Assembly: GCF_003391115.1 (NCBI RefSeq)
Contig: NZ_QTJP01000001.1
Location: 1,798,001-1,862,000, forward strand
Origin: Sphingomonas crusticola
GTDB lineage: Bacteria; Pseudomonadota; Alphaproteobacteria; Sphingomonadales; Sphingomonadaceae
DNA length: 64,000 nt
Reading direction: 5' to 3'
Part shown: positions 17,540 to 28,990 of the stretch, in pieces
How positions within the stretch are numbered: position 1 is the stretch's first letter
How the letters are laid out: every line of letters starts with the position of its first letter
Position numbers and translations under genes: made by a program
Notes under the pieces: generated by a model
Seen by the model: only the letters and a program-made list of their open reading frames with translations
Databases searched by the model: none
What the model was told of the DNA's origin: nothing

Positions 17540-18595
17540 TCACCGATAATCCGCGCCGATCGCCGCCTTGGCGTCGGCAAAGCCCTCGCGCGCCAGCAGC
17601 GCCGCCAGCTCGCGCTCGATCCGCCGCGCCAGCCCCGGCCCATGATAAACCAGCGCGCTGTACAATTGCACCAGGCTCGCCCCGGCCTTGATCCGCGCGA
17701 AGGCGTCCGCCCCGCTGGCGATGCCGCCGGCGGCGATCAGCGGCAGGCCGCCGCCGGTGGCAGTCCGGAAATCCCGCAACCGCGCCAGTGCGAGATCCCG
17801 CAGCGGCGCGCCGCTCAGGCCGCCCGCTTCGCCGGCATGCGCGCTCCGCAGCGGCGGCCGGGAGATGGTGGTATTGCTGACGATCAGCGCATCCACCCGC
17901 TGCGCCATCGCCACCCGTGCGATCGCATCCACATCCGCCGGCTCCAGATCCGGCGCGATCTTGAGGAAGATCGGCGTCCCGTCCGTCCGCGCCGCCATCA
18001 CCGCCGCCAGCAGGGCGTCGAGCGCGCCTTCGTCCTGCAGCGCGCGCAAGCCCGGCGTGTTGGGTGAGGAGATGTTGACCGTCAGATAATCCGCGACCGG
18101 CGCCATCGTCCGCACGCCTTGCACATAATCGGCGATGCGGTCTGCGGCATCCTTGTTGGCGCCGATATTGACCCCGACGATACCCGGCCGGCGGGCGCGG
18201 GCGCGCAGCCGCGCGAGCGCCGCCGGCTGGCCCTGATTGTTGAAGCCCATGCGGTTGATCACCGCCCGATCCTCGACCAGCCGGAACAGGCGCGGCCTGG
18301 GATTGCCCCCCTGCGGCAGCGGCGTCACCGTGCCCACTTCGACGAAGCCGAAGCCCAGCGCCAGGAATGCGTCCGGCGCCTCGGCATCCTTGTCGAGACC
18401 CGCCGCCAGGCCGATCGGGCTGGGGAAGCTCAGCCCCGCCACCTCCACCGCCAGCCGCGCATCGTGCCGCGCGGGCCGCGCCGGCAAGGCCCGCGCCATC
18501 CGCAACGCCAACCCGTGCGCACGCTCCGCATCGAGCGTGAACAGCAACGGACGGACGAGCGGATAAAGCGCCATGCCCGCGCTATAGATCGCCAT
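17540..18595 (-). CDS. pyrD: Dihydroorotate dehydrogenase (quinone), class 2
   Basis: Oxidises dihydroorotate to orotate in pyrimidine synthesis, passing electrons to quinone at the inner membrane. The N-terminal helix pair (ALYPLVRPLLFTLDAERAHGLAL) is the membrane-association domain of class 2 enzymes. FMN and substrate motifs are GLAAGLDKDAE, NRMGFNNQG, the catalytic serine in NISSPNTPGLR, and the phosphate-binding GGIASGADA near the C-terminus. The start is uncertain: ATG at 18595 (351 residues) is used here, and an in-frame GTG at 18610 is the alternative. Confidence 0.94.
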   Translation of the reverse strand: MAIYSAGMALYPLVRPLLFTLDAERAHGLALRMARALPARPARHDARLAVEVAGLSFPSPIGLAAGLDKDAEAPDAFLALGFGFVEVGTVTPLPQGGNPRPRLFRLVEDRAVINRMGFNNQGQPAALARLRARARRPGIVGVNIGANKDAADRIADYVQGVRTMAPVADYLTVNISSPNTPGLRALQDEGALDALLAAVMAARTDGTPIFLKIAPDLEPADVDAIARVAMAQRVDALIVSNTTISRPPLRSAHAGEAGGLSGAPLRDLALARLRDFRTATGGGLPLIAAGGIASGADAFARIKAGASLVQLYSALVYHGPGLARRIERELAALLAREGFADAKAAIGADYR

Positions 18596-18603
18596 CTTCT
18601 TGT

Positions 18604-18641
18604 TCGTCACCCCGGACTGGTTGCGGGGCGGCCCATCCTGA
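18604..18641. repeat. Single-arm remnant of a type A palindromic repeat
   Basis: TCGTCACCCCGGACTGGTT followed by GCGGGGCGGCCCATCC resembles one arm of the type A elements at 1322 and 53379, but no second arm is present. It lies between pyrD and the DUF1993 gene. Confidence 0.45.
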
Positions 18642-18646
18642 TGCGG

Positions 18647-19150
18647 CTAGGCGGCGCCGAGATAATCCATCTTGCCGATCGGCACGCCTTCCCTGCGCAG
18701 CAGCGCGTAGGCCGTGGTGACGTGGAAGAAGAAATTCGGCACCGCGAAACCGAGCACATAATCGCGCCCGCTGAAGGTCATCGTGCGGTTGGGCGTCTTG
18801 ATCTCGACCGTCGCATCCTCCTTGCCGTCGAAACCGTCGCGCGGTGTCGCCTCCAGGAATGCGATCGTCCTGGCGATGCGCGCGCGCAGATCGGCGATCG
18901 TCACCTCCTCATCGGCCATGGCGACATTCTCCACCCCGCCGACGCGCACCGCGACCCCCTTGGCGCTGTCGCTCGCGCGCTGGATCTGCCCGGTCAGCGG
19001 GGCCATGTCGGCGATCAGCCGCGCGGTGGTGAGCTCGCTCTCCGGCCGGCCCTGTTCCGCGAACCAGTCCGCGCCCTTGGCCAGGAAGGCGTCCATATTG
19101 CGGAACGCGCGGATGAAGACCGGAACGCTGATATCGTAGAGCGAAAGCAT
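18647..19150 (-). CDS. DUF1993 family protein
   Basis: A 167-residue cytosolic protein of the DUF1993 family, which has a DinB-like four-helix fold. Conserved features are the N-terminal SVPVFIRAFRNMDAFLAKG, the central RLIADMAPLTGQIQRASDSAKG, and the C-terminal FFFHVTTAYALLRREGVPIGKMDYLG. The start at 19150 follows the ribosome binding site AGGGAG. The histidine in FFFHVTTAY corresponds to a metal-ligand position in DinB-like folds, but a full triad is not evident. The biochemical role of the family is not established. Confidence 0.85.
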   Translation of the reverse strand: MLSLYDISVPVFIRAFRNMDAFLAKGADWFAEQGRPESELTTARLIADMAPLTGQIQRASDSAKGVAVRVGGVENVAMADEEVTIADLRARIARTIAFLEATPRDGFDGKEDATVEIKTPNRTMTFSGRDYVLGFAVPNFFFHVTTAYALLRREGVPIGKMDYLGAA

Positions 19151-19216
19151 GGGTGACTCCCTGTGAATTATGATTGAGCCGCCGAGATGGTGCGCTCGCG
19201 GAACCATACAACCGCC

Positions 19217-19313
19217 GGTCATGCTGAACTTGTTTCAGCATCCATCGGCACGCAGGAACCCAGGCCGATGGATGCGTGGGACAATGGATCCTGAAACGAG
19301 TTCAGGATGACGG
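19217..19313. repeat. Paired-arm palindromic intergenic repeat (type A variant)
   Basis: The left arm reads GGTCATGCTGAACTTGTTTC; the right arm is its diverged inverse, read on the minus strand as CGTCATCCTGAACTCGTTTC. Both arms continue into CAGNATCCAT. It lies in the divergent gap between the DUF1993 gene and uvrA, about 90 bases before the uvrA LexA box. Confidence 0.75.
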
Positions 19314-19400
19314 AAGAAGCTTCGCATCTTCAAATCCCGTCCTGCGTTCCCATCTGGAAGGTGCGGGCGCCCAAAGTCTTCGAGGGCGTGCTTGTAATCC

Positions 19401-19415
19401 GAACATAACTGGAAC
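19401..19415 (+). promoter_or_regulatory. LexA (SOS) box of uvrA
   Basis: GAACATAACTGGAAC matches GAAC-N7-GAAC, the reverse complement of the alphaproteobacterial LexA operator GTTC-N7-GTTC. It ends 11 bases before the uvrA start codon, so LexA bound here would block transcription or very early elongation of uvrA. uvrA is a classical SOS gene, which supports the call. Confidence 0.8.
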
Positions 19416-19426
19416 AAACTCGACCC

Positions 19427-22459
<3,033 letters not shown>

Positions 22460-22967
22460 TGTTCCTCTCGCTTGCGGGGAGGAGTTTGAGAGGGGGAGTC
22501 CCAATTTGACCGTTCCTGAAAAAAAGGAAAGGCCGGCCGGCTCGCCGCCCTGGCGCTGCTGCGCGCACCGTCAGCGCTGCGCCTGCTAGTTGATCCTAAG
22601 CATCCTGATCAGTGCCCAACGCGGGCGTCGAGAACCGTCTGGTGCGGTCGTATTCGCGGGAGGAGGGGCGAAAGTCGAGCGAGAATGTTGCGCAGCAAAC
22701 TGGGTGGCTTGACCGCGCTGGAGAAGTGACGTTCTATGTAGCAACGGTGTTGCGGAGCCGGTGAGCGGGAATATGAAGTTTGTCGCCGCAGCTATGTCGG
22801 ACGAAGAAGTGACGTTCGACTCGGTTATCGACAGCCACAGAAGGATAAGCGCAACTTTTAGAGAAAAGATGGACTAGGATATAAGCGAGTGGGAGTTTTG
22901 TTCCCGCTTATTATCTGGATTGGTGTTCCTTCAGGTTCACAGTCATCCCGCTAACAAGGCAACGATT
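22460..22967. other. 508-base gap between uvrA and the AT-rich gene; no convincing gene
   Basis: The first 150 bases are GC-rich and include a small hairpin (TTCCTGAAAAAAAGGAA, 22513-22529). Base composition shifts toward AT from about 22740, marking the left edge of a foreign segment. The only open frame with protein-like composition is the 34-codon one at 22773-22877, listed separately. No transposase, integrase or tRNA remnant was recognised. Confidence 0.6.
22773..22877 (+). CDS. Possible small ORF, 34 codons
   Basis: The frame begins MKFVAAAMSDEEVTFDSVID and ends in a TAG at 22877. It is polar and helical-looking, with no recognised family. No clear ribosome binding site precedes its ATG. 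It lies 90 bases upstream of the AT-rich deoxyribosyltransferase-like gene, in the same orientation, and could be a leader or small partner, a truncated gene remnant, or chance. Confidence 0.2.
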   Translation: MKFVAAAMSDEEVTFDSVIDSHRRISATFREKMD

Positions 22968-23870
22968 ATGGCTGAAAAGGAGCAAATGTTAGCCGACGAG
23001 CAGCCCGCTGCGTCTGAGCTGCGGTCTGATGTGCGCAAAGTGTGCGGGATCGTCATGCCGATTGCCGGGATTGATGATGAATATTCCGAAGAACACTGGC
23101 GCCGGGTGCGAAAAATCTTGCAACGAGCAATCGAGCGAGCCGGCTTACGATCTCAGCTCGTATGGGAGAATGCCGAAATAGACGTAATACAATCGGCGAT
23201 ATTGCAAAATCTCTATGAGAACGATGTTGTTGTATGTGACGTTAGCGCACTTAATCCCAATGTAATGCTTGAGGCTGGGCTCAGACTTTCAACTAAGCGG
23301 CCTACAATTATAGTAACGGACCGTGTTCAGAAGCCACCTTTTGATATAAGCACGATTGGATATATAGAATATCAAAGAAACTTAGAGTATAACTCCATAG
23401 AAGACTTCATAGAGAAATTATCTAAAAAGATTAAAAGTGTAACTGTTGCGGCTGAGGCCGGAAATTACCAATCATTTGTTGAACAGTTTAGATTTGAGAC
23501 CGTGACGCCGGCAACTGTTACTCTCACATCTGACGAATACATTAAAGACAGAATTGATGAATTAACTGCTGCTGTCGCGCGGATAGAGCGTTCTCAGCGC
23601 GCGCCTTCACCACCGAGAGCTAGATCAAGAGCAAACGCAACTCCTTCGAGATTCAAGAAAATTGCGGAATTGACAGGAAATTTTGATCAAGAAAAAGCTG
23701 ATGAAGTAGAAAAACTTATTGATCTAATTCCATACGTTTATTGTATTATAACAAACATAGGCGAGAATGAGTTCGAAATCGACATTCACATGATGGAAGC
23801 ATCTGACGCTGATGCTCAATCAATTATGAGCCGTGTTGTACAAATAATTGCGGACGCAGAAAGCTCCTAA
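22968..23870 (+). CDS. Nucleoside 2-deoxyribosyltransferase-like / STIR-like domain protein, horizontally acquired
   Basis: A 300-residue protein I do not recognise as a named gene. Residues 26-155 form a Rossmann-like domain: strand CGIVMPIAGIDD, then DVIQSAILQNLYENDVVVCD (72-91), then SALNPNVMLEAGLRL (93-107) and RPTIIVTD. D91 and E102 occupy positions typical of nucleoside 2-deoxyribosyltransferases, which share their fold with nucleotide-signal sensors and TIR-like NAD enzymes. Residues 190-210 look like a short coiled coil. Next comes a basic Pro/Arg linker (211-230), then a separate C-terminal domain (231-300). The start at 22968 has AAGG at good spacing; ATG 22986 is an alternative. 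The gene is far richer in A+T than its neighbours (17 G/C in 23341-23400), a sign of recent transfer. Substrate and role are unknown. Confidence 0.65.
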   Translation: MAEKEQMLADEQPAASELRSDVRKVCGIVMPIAGIDDEYSEEHWRRVRKILQRAIERAGLRSQLVWENAEIDVIQSAILQNLYENDVVVCDVSALNPNVMLEAGLRLSTKRPTIIVTDRVQKPPFDISTIGYIEYQRNLEYNSIEDFIEKLSKKIKSVTVAAEAGNYQSFVEQFRFETVTPATVTLTSDEYIKDRIDELTAAVARIERSQRAPSPPRARSRANATPSRFKKIAELTGNFDQEKADEVEKLIDLIPYVYCIITNIGENEFEIDIHMMEASDADAQSIMSRVVQIIADAESS

Positions 23871-24152
23871 GTCAGGTGGTCGGAGGAAGAGATGCAGCGC
23901 ACGACGTCATCAGCCGTCCGGGCCCGGCATGTCACGCGCGGCTGATCCATCCTGATCTTCGGCTTGGCTTCGAGGTGGTCGCGGACGTCGACAGTTCCGG
24001 GGACACAATACGCAATTCTAACGCTCGGCAGCGGCGCCCGGCCAGGGCAGCATTGCCAATAACGAGAATGGCCGAGGCGAGTATATCGCAGCAGCAAGGC
24101 GGCGCTCAACATGGCTCTTCGCAGATTCGCCACGCGCGATGCGGCAACTCGC
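23871..24152. other. Gap downstream of the AT-rich gene; nothing recognised
   Basis: Normal GC content returns within a few bases of the stop codon at 23870, which marks the right edge of the foreign segment. Both strands have open frames of 88-102 codons, but their predicted proteins are arginine-rich, lack a ribosome binding site and match no family I know. They are treated as non-coding. Confidence 0.5.
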
Positions 24153-24198
24153 TTCTAAAAACGCGCCGCAGCGCCCGGACATAATATCCGGGCGCTGC
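24153..24198 (-). terminator. Rho-independent terminator of the Zn-alcohol dehydrogenase gene
   Basis: A perfect 12-base stem (GCAGCGCCCGGA 24168-24179 with TCCGGGCGCTGC 24187-24198) encloses a 7-base loop. On the minus strand it is followed, after GGCGCG, by TTTTT. It lies 9 bases beyond the stop codon of the dehydrogenase gene. Confidence 0.8.
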
Positions 24199-24206
24199 GC
24201 TCTACG

Positions 24207-25382
24207 TCACCCGTGCGGGCGCATCACGACCTTGATGACGCCGTCTTCCTTGTCGCGGAACTTCTTGTACATCTCCGGGGCGTCTTCCAGGCTGGCCGGG
24301 TGCGTGACGACGAAGCTCGGGTCGATGTCGCCCGCCTCGATCCGCGCCAGCAGCGGCTTGGTGTAACGCTGCACATGCGTCTGCCCGCTCTTGATCGTCA
24401 GGCCCTTGTTCATCATCGCGCCGATCGGGATCTTGTCGCCCATGCCGACATAGACGCCCGGGACGGAGACCGTGCCGCCCATGCGGCAGCTCATGATCGC
24501 CTGGCGCAGCACATGCACGCGATCGGTCGCCAGGAAGGTCGCCGCCTTCACCTTGTCGACGACCGCATCGACCGCGCCATGGCCGGCCGCCTCGCACCCG
24601 ACCGCGTCGATACAGCTGTCCGGGCCGCGCCCCTTGGTGCGGAACTGCAGCTCGTCATAGACATCGACCTGCGAGAAATCGATCGTCTCCGCGCCGCCGG
24701 CCTCGGCCATGGCGAGCCGTTCCGGGACTTTGTCGATCGCGATGATGCGGCCCGCGCCCAGCATCAGCGCGGAGCGGATGGCGAACTGGCCGACCGGCCC
24801 GCAACCCCACACCGCGACCGTGTCGCCGGGCTCGATCTGCGCATTCTCGGCCGCCATATAGCCGGTCGGGAAGATGTCGGACAGGAACAATGCCTGCTCG
24901 TCGGAGACGCTGTCCGGCACCTTGATCGGGCCGATATCGGCCATCGGCACGCGCAGATATTCCGCCTGACCGCCGCAATAGCCGCCCAGCATATGGCTGA
25001 AGCCGAACAGGCCGGCGGGCGAATGGCCCATCGCCTTGATCGCCATCTCGGCATTGGGGTTGGTCCGCTCGCAGGCCGAAAAGAGGCCCTTGCGGCAGAA
25101 CCAGCAATCGCCGCAGCTGATCGTGAACGGCACGACCACGCGATCGCCGATCTTGAGATTGGTCACCTCGGAACCGAGCGCGACGACCTCGCCCATATTC
25201 TCGTGGCCAAGGATGTCGCCCGATTCCATCGTCGGCTGATATCCGTCCAGCAGATGCAGATCGGATCCGCAGATCGCGCAGGCGGTGACCTTGATGATGG
25301 CATCGCGCGGATGCTGGATCTCGGGCTCCGCGACATTGTCGACGCGCACGTCGCCTTTTCCATGCCAGACGAGTGCACGCAT
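24207..25382 (-). CDS. Zinc-dependent alcohol dehydrogenase (formaldehyde-dehydrogenase-like MDR)
   Basis: A 391-residue medium-chain dehydrogenase. Catalytic zinc ligands are C38 (CAICGSD) and H60-E61 (GHEN). The structural zinc cysteines C90, C93, C96 and C104 form the lobe [15 protein letters not shown]. The NAD(P) site is [12 protein letters not shown]. The extended C-terminal half places it near glutathione-independent formaldehyde dehydrogenase-like and threonine-dehydrogenase-like enzymes. I start at the ATG at 25382; the codons upstream to 25469 look non-coding. It is a single-gene unit with its own terminator. The substrate is not known. Confidence 0.88.
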   Translation of the reverse strand: MRALVWHGKGDVRVDNVAEPEIQHPRDAIIKVTACAICGSDLHLLDGYQPTMESGDILGHENMGEVVALGSEVTNLKIGDRVVVPFTISCGDCWFCRKGLFSACERTNPNAEMAIKAMGHSPAGLFGFSHMLGGYCGGQAEYLRVPMADIGPIKVPDSVSDEQALFLSDIFPTGYMAAENAQIEPGDTVAVWGCGPVGQFAIRSALMLGAGRIIAIDKVPERLAMAEAGGAETIDFSQVDVYDELQFRTKGRGPDSCIDAVGCEAAGHGAVDAVVDKVKAATFLATDRVHVLRQAIMSCRMGGTVSVPGVYVGMGDKIPIGAMMNKGLTIKSGQTHVQRYTKPLLARIEAGDIDPSFVVTHPASLEDAPEMYKKFRDKEDGVIKVVMRPHG

Positions 25383-25747
25383 CGGGATTCTCCAATTTCG
25401 AATTGAGGGCACCGGCCGTCGGTGCATGAGTGCGGACAACGTGCGCTCGGCGCGATCGGGCCCGCACAATCGTCCCGGCGCGGATCATCTTAACCTATGT
25501 GATCAAAAGACTTTCCTGCCGCGTCACGACCACGTCACCCCAGCGCAGGCTGGGGTCCATGGCTCTCTCCACGCACGCCACACGTGCGCGAAGAGAGGGA
25601 TGCCAGCCCTTGGCATGACGCGGAGAGTGGCCCGGCAGGCCACACCGCGCCCGGATCGCGCCGGACCGAGCCGTCAGGCCGCCTTTGCCAGCGCCACGAT
25701 CCGCGCCCGTGCGTTAACCCTGCCGGCGACAATATGGAGGCGCGACG
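25383..25747. other. 365-base divergent gap holding a type A repeat and two promoters' worth of space
   Basis: The gap lies between the minus-strand dehydrogenase and the plus-strand quinone oxidoreductase pseudogene. Apart from the palindromic repeat at 25533-25620 no gene or strong promoter motif is apparent. An AT-richer patch around 25488-25515 (ATCTTAACCTATGTGATC) is the likeliest promoter site. Confidence 0.5.
25533..25620. repeat. Paired-arm palindromic intergenic repeat (type A)
   Basis: The left arm is CGTCACCCCAGCGCAGGCTG and the right arm ends TGGCATGACG. The pair folds on itself through GGTCCATGGCTCTCTCC and AGAGAGGGATGCC. It is close in sequence to the elements at 8928 and 53379. 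Confidence 0.75.
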
Positions 25748-26657
25748 ATGCGAGCGGTGCGGATCTATGAATATGGCGGGCCGGACGTCCTGAATATGAG
25801 GACGACGTGCCCGAACCCGAGCTGGGCCCCGATATCGTGCTGATCAAATCGGTCGCGACGAGCGTGAACCCGATCGACTGGAAGGTTCGCTCCGGGGCCC
25901 GGCAGAAGGATTTCCCGCTGAACCTGCCCGCCATTCTCGGCAAGGATGTGAGCGGCGTGGTGACGGCGGTCGGCAGTGACGTGCGGGACTTCAAGCCCGG
26001 CGACACCGTCATCGCCATGGCGGATGCGACCTATGCCGGGATCGTGGCGGTCAAGGCGGCGTTGGTGACGCACCTGCCCGACGGCCTTGATCCGATCGAG
26101 GCGGCCGCCATCCCGCTCATATCGTTGACGGGCGATCAGCTCGTCCGGCGCGCCACCCAGGCGCAGCCGGGGCAGACGATCCTCGTCAGCGGTGCCCTCG
26201 GCAGCGTCGGCCGCGCGGCCGTCCACAGCGCGAAGACGCTCGGCGCCAGGGTCATCGCCGGCGTCCGCGCACGCCAGCTGGCCGAGGCGGAAAGTCTGGG
26301 CGCCGATGCCACCGTCGCCCTCGACGACGACGATGCCATCGCGCGGCTGGAGCCCGTCGATGGCGTCGCCGACACGGTCGGTGGCGAGACCGCGGCGAAG
26401 CTTCTCGGCAAGGTGAAGCCCGGCGGCCGCTTCGGCTATGCGTCGGTGCTCCCGGAAGAGGCCGCGAAAACGCGTCGGTCGAGGTGACCCGCGTGTTCGC
26501 GCAGCCCGATCCCGCCCGCCTCCGCACATTTGCCGAGGATATGCGCGACGGCAATTTCGTCGTGCCGATCAGCCGCCGCATGCCGCTGCACGACGTCGCC
26601 GCCGCGCACGAATCACTGGAAAAAGGCGGGGGCGGAAAGATCGTGCTGCTCACCTGA
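25748..26657 (+). pseudogene. NADP-dependent quinone oxidoreductase-like MDR gene, two frameshifts
   Basis: Zinc-less medium-chain reductase of the quinone oxidoreductase family, which reduces enones or quinones with NADPH. Homology runs through three frames. MRAVRIYEYGGPDVLN opens at 25748; the frame then slips near 25793-25797, where one base seems missing (a T would restore YEDDVPEPE). The long middle part (25799-26468) holds NPIDWKVRSGA, LGKDVSGVV and the cofactor loop VSGALGSVG. A second missing base in the AAAA run at 26467-26470 precedes the C-terminal part ending KGGGGKIVLLT at 26657. If real, the gene is dead; a homopolymer or consensus sequencing error is an alternative. Confidence 0.8.
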
Positions 26658-26688
26658 GCAGCGGATACGTCACCGACCGCCCGTAAAG

Positions 26689-27459
26689 TCAGGCGAGCTC
26701 GACGCCGGTCAGCTCCGCCAACCGCGCCAGCAGCCGATCCTGCACGCCTTCGTCCATCGCTGACGCCGCCGGCTCCTCCTGCCGCATATGGTGCCAGTAG
26801 CGGCCGCTGACCTTTGCGGCGGGATCGTCGCTTCCCGCCAGCCACGCCTGCGTGGCGGCGCCGGTGGCGATGTCGACCGGCGCGGAGGCCCCGCCCATCT
26901 TGGTGCGCACCCAGCCGGGATCGACCGCATTGCTCAGCACCTCCGGCCAGCGCCGCGCCAGCGCGAAGGCGAGCGCGACGATGTACAGCTTGCTCTCGCC
27001 ATAAGCGCGGCCCGCATCCCAGCGCCGCGCCGTCCAGTCGATATCGTCGAGCGCGCCGTCGCCGCCGCCGCGATGCAGCCCGCTGCTCATAGCGACTAGC
27101 CGGTCCGGCCGCTGCATCAGCGCGGTCAGCATGTAGGGCGCGAGCAAATTGACCGCGAGCGTGACGGCATGGCCCTCCGGCGTCGAACCGCGCGCGGGCG
27201 CATTGTAGACGCCGGCATTGTGGATGACCGCGTCCATCCGCCCGATCGCGTCGACCTGTCCGGCGATGCGGCGAACGTCCTCGGCCCGGCTGAGATCGCC
27301 GATCGCCACGCCGGCGGCCCGCTCCGCGAATTCGCCAAGCGCCGCCCGCCGCTCGGTCGTGCGCGCGTGGAGCACGATATCGTGGCCGTCCGCGATCAGC
27401 GACTGCGCCGCCGCAAGCCCGAGGCCGTCCGTACTGCCGGTGATGAAGATCCGTGCCAT
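26689..27459 (-). CDS. Short-chain dehydrogenase/reductase (SDR)
   Basis: A 256-residue Rossmann oxidoreductase. The cofactor loop TGSTDGLG is at residues 7-14, the structural motif NAG at 81-83, the catalytic serine in MSSGL near 125, and the YxxxK pair Y153/K157 in YGESK. The SxxGLG-type loop and length resemble retinol-dehydrogenase/light-dependent reductase-like SDRs of unknown substrate. The start at 27459 follows AGGGAAG at good spacing. It is convergent with the broken quinone reductase gene. Confidence 0.88.
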   Translation of the reverse strand: MARIFITGSTDGLGLAAAQSLIADGHDIVLHARTTERRAALGEFAERAAGVAIGDLSRAEDVRRIAGQVDAIGRMDAVIHNAGVYNAPARGSTPEGHAVTLAVNLLAPYMLTALMQRPDRLVAMSSGLHRGGGDGALDDIDWTARRWDAGRAYGESKLYIVALAFALARRWPEVLSNAVDPGWVRTKMGGASAPVDIATGAATQAWLAGSDDPAAKVSGRYWHHMRQEEPAASAMDEGVQDRLLARLAELTGVELA

Positions 27460-27614
27460 GGCCGCTTCCCTGAATACCAACGGGGGCCCAACGCGGGGAT
27501 GACGATCCGGATGCGAGAGACGCCGTCCGCCGAACAGAGGCAGAACATTCCGCTTGCGACAGCGGCTTTTCGGTGCAAGCTTGTGCGTGGAATCGGGGCG
27601 AGGGGCTTGGGGTT

Positions 27615-28211
27615 ATGAAGGACTATAAGGATCTGTCCGGCATCACGCGGTCGGCAGGCATCGCCGTGTGGGCTTTCATGGCGGTGAACCTGCTGTTCGG
27701 CATGGGCAATTTCTACGAGCTGAATCTCGCGGCAGCACCCCCCGCGCCGGATCATGTCGGCCCGGTCGAATATCTCGCCTTGCTCTATCTACTGATCTTG
27801 GCGGCAACGATCATCCTCGTCGGGCGATGGATCTACCGCGCGAGCAGCAACGCGCACACGCTGGCGAGCGACCTGACGATCGCGCCCGGCTGGGCCGTGG
27901 GCTGGTTCTTCGTGCCATTCGCCAATCTGGTGAGGCCGTTCCAGGCGATGAAGGAAACCTGGCTAGCGAGCCATTATCGCACGGGGCACGGCCGCGACGC
28001 ACCGACGTTGCTGTCGGTCTGGTGGGGTCTTTGGCTGCTCAACAATGTCCTTGGGCAGGCAAGCTTCAGGATTAAGGACGCCGCGCTTGCCGCCTCCTTC
28101 GATCTCGCCAGCGGCATCTTCGGCGTCCCGCTATGCGTGGCGCTGGTCATGATCTTCCGCCGGGTGACTGCCGCGCAACGGCAAGCCGCCGGCGAAGCAG
28201 CCTTCGCCTGA
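27615..28211 (+). CDS. DUF4328 membrane protein
   Basis: A 198-residue integral membrane protein of the DUF4328 family. About four hydrophobic spans are visible: AVWAFMAVNLLFGMG (residues 14-28), LALLYLLILAATIILVGRWIY (52-72), the amphipathic PGWAVGWFFVPFANLVRPFQAM region (95-116), and a last one near 170-188. The family motif WFFVPFANLxRPFQAMKExW is intact. The start ATG 27615 follows a G-rich ribosome binding site. Function unknown; no operon partner. Confidence 0.85.
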   Translation: MKDYKDLSGITRSAGIAVWAFMAVNLLFGMGNFYELNLAAAPPAPDHVGPVEYLALLYLLILAATIILVGRWIYRASSNAHTLASDLTIAPGWAVGWFFVPFANLVRPFQAMKETWLASHYRTGHGRDAPTLLSVWWGLWLLNNVLGQASFRIKDAALAASFDLASGIFGVPLCVALVMIFRRVTAAQRQAAGEAAFA

Positions 28212-28258
28212 GCTCGCGACAAGGATCCGCGGGGCCTGGGAAACGAGGAAGCTTCGCT

Positions 28259-28765
28259 CTACCGGGGTGGAGAAGCAGGGGGCGGGGGCGGGGGCGCTGG
28301 CGTGGCCACACAGGCAGGCGGCCAACATGGTCCGCTGTGCGCCGGCCGGATCGTATTATACAGGCGCAGTTGCACCCACACATAGGTGATCGGCGGCCTC
28401 GACGAGGCCGGCGGTTGGCCGGTCACGCGCAGCTCCTGCAGCAGCTTCCTCGCCGCGCCTTCATAGCCCTGGTTGGCGGGATCGATCCGCGTCTGGCAGC
28501 CCGACAGCCGGCCGCTCTTCCTGAGGATGCCGCATTCATAGCTGATCATGCCGAAGCGGCCCTCGGCGAAGGGGATGATCGTCCTCAGGCGGCTCGGCGG
28601 TGGAAGCTTTACCCCGATCTCGTCCCATTTGCGCTGGCGATAGGCATAGAAGATCGCATGGCCTTCCACGTCCGCGCCGGCGGTGGGGGACATGGGCGTT
28701 ACCGCGGCGGCCGGGCCGGCCTGGATCGTCGCCGCCATCAGCGGCAGGACCATCATCGCGCGCAT
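28259..28765 (-). CDS. Hypothetical secreted protein with proline-rich tail
   Basis: A 168-residue protein starting with a signal peptide (MRAMMVLPLMAATIQAGPAAA). The mature part contains two cysteines (ECGILRKSGRLSGC) likely to form a disulfide and ends in a run of prolines (TPAPPPPPPASPPR). It resembles hypothetical periplasmic proteins of sphingomonads; no named domain was recognised. Convergent with the DUF4328 gene, with 47 bases between the stops. An in-frame start further upstream is possible but would bury the signal peptide. Confidence 0.6.
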   Translation of the reverse strand: MRAMMVLPLMAATIQAGPAAAVTPMSPTAGADVEGHAIFYAYRQRKWDEIGVKLPPPSRLRTIIPFAEGRFGMISYECGILRKSGRLSGCQTRIDPANQGYEGAARKLLQELRVTGQPPASSRPPITYVWVQLRLYNTIRPAHSGPCWPPACVATPAPPPPPPASPPR

Positions 28766-28990
28766 ATTCGCCTCCAATCTGGGTGCGCCTGTGGACAGGA
28801 CGATTCGGCGGCTGAAAGGCTCCAACGGGAAGCTGATCGGCCTTATGCCGCGCAGCAAAGCTCGCAGCATGTCATAGACCTTCGGCTTGAAGCATATAGC
28901 GTATGATGCCCTGCACTTGGGTCCGGCGTGGTAGCGGGCCGGACGTCAAGTGAACGGCGCGACCTGACGTCCTCACCCCTTCGCGCAGCG

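Noticed and set aside
22460-24152. Looked for transposase, integrase or direct repeats bordering the AT-rich gene.
   Set aside because: No recognisable mobile-element gene, tRNA or flanking duplication was found; only the change in base composition marks the segment.
23867-24184. Overlapping open frames of 88 and 102 codons on opposite strands after the foreign gene.
   Set aside because: No ribosome binding site, arginine-rich random composition, and the terminator of the neighbouring gene lies inside the longer frame.
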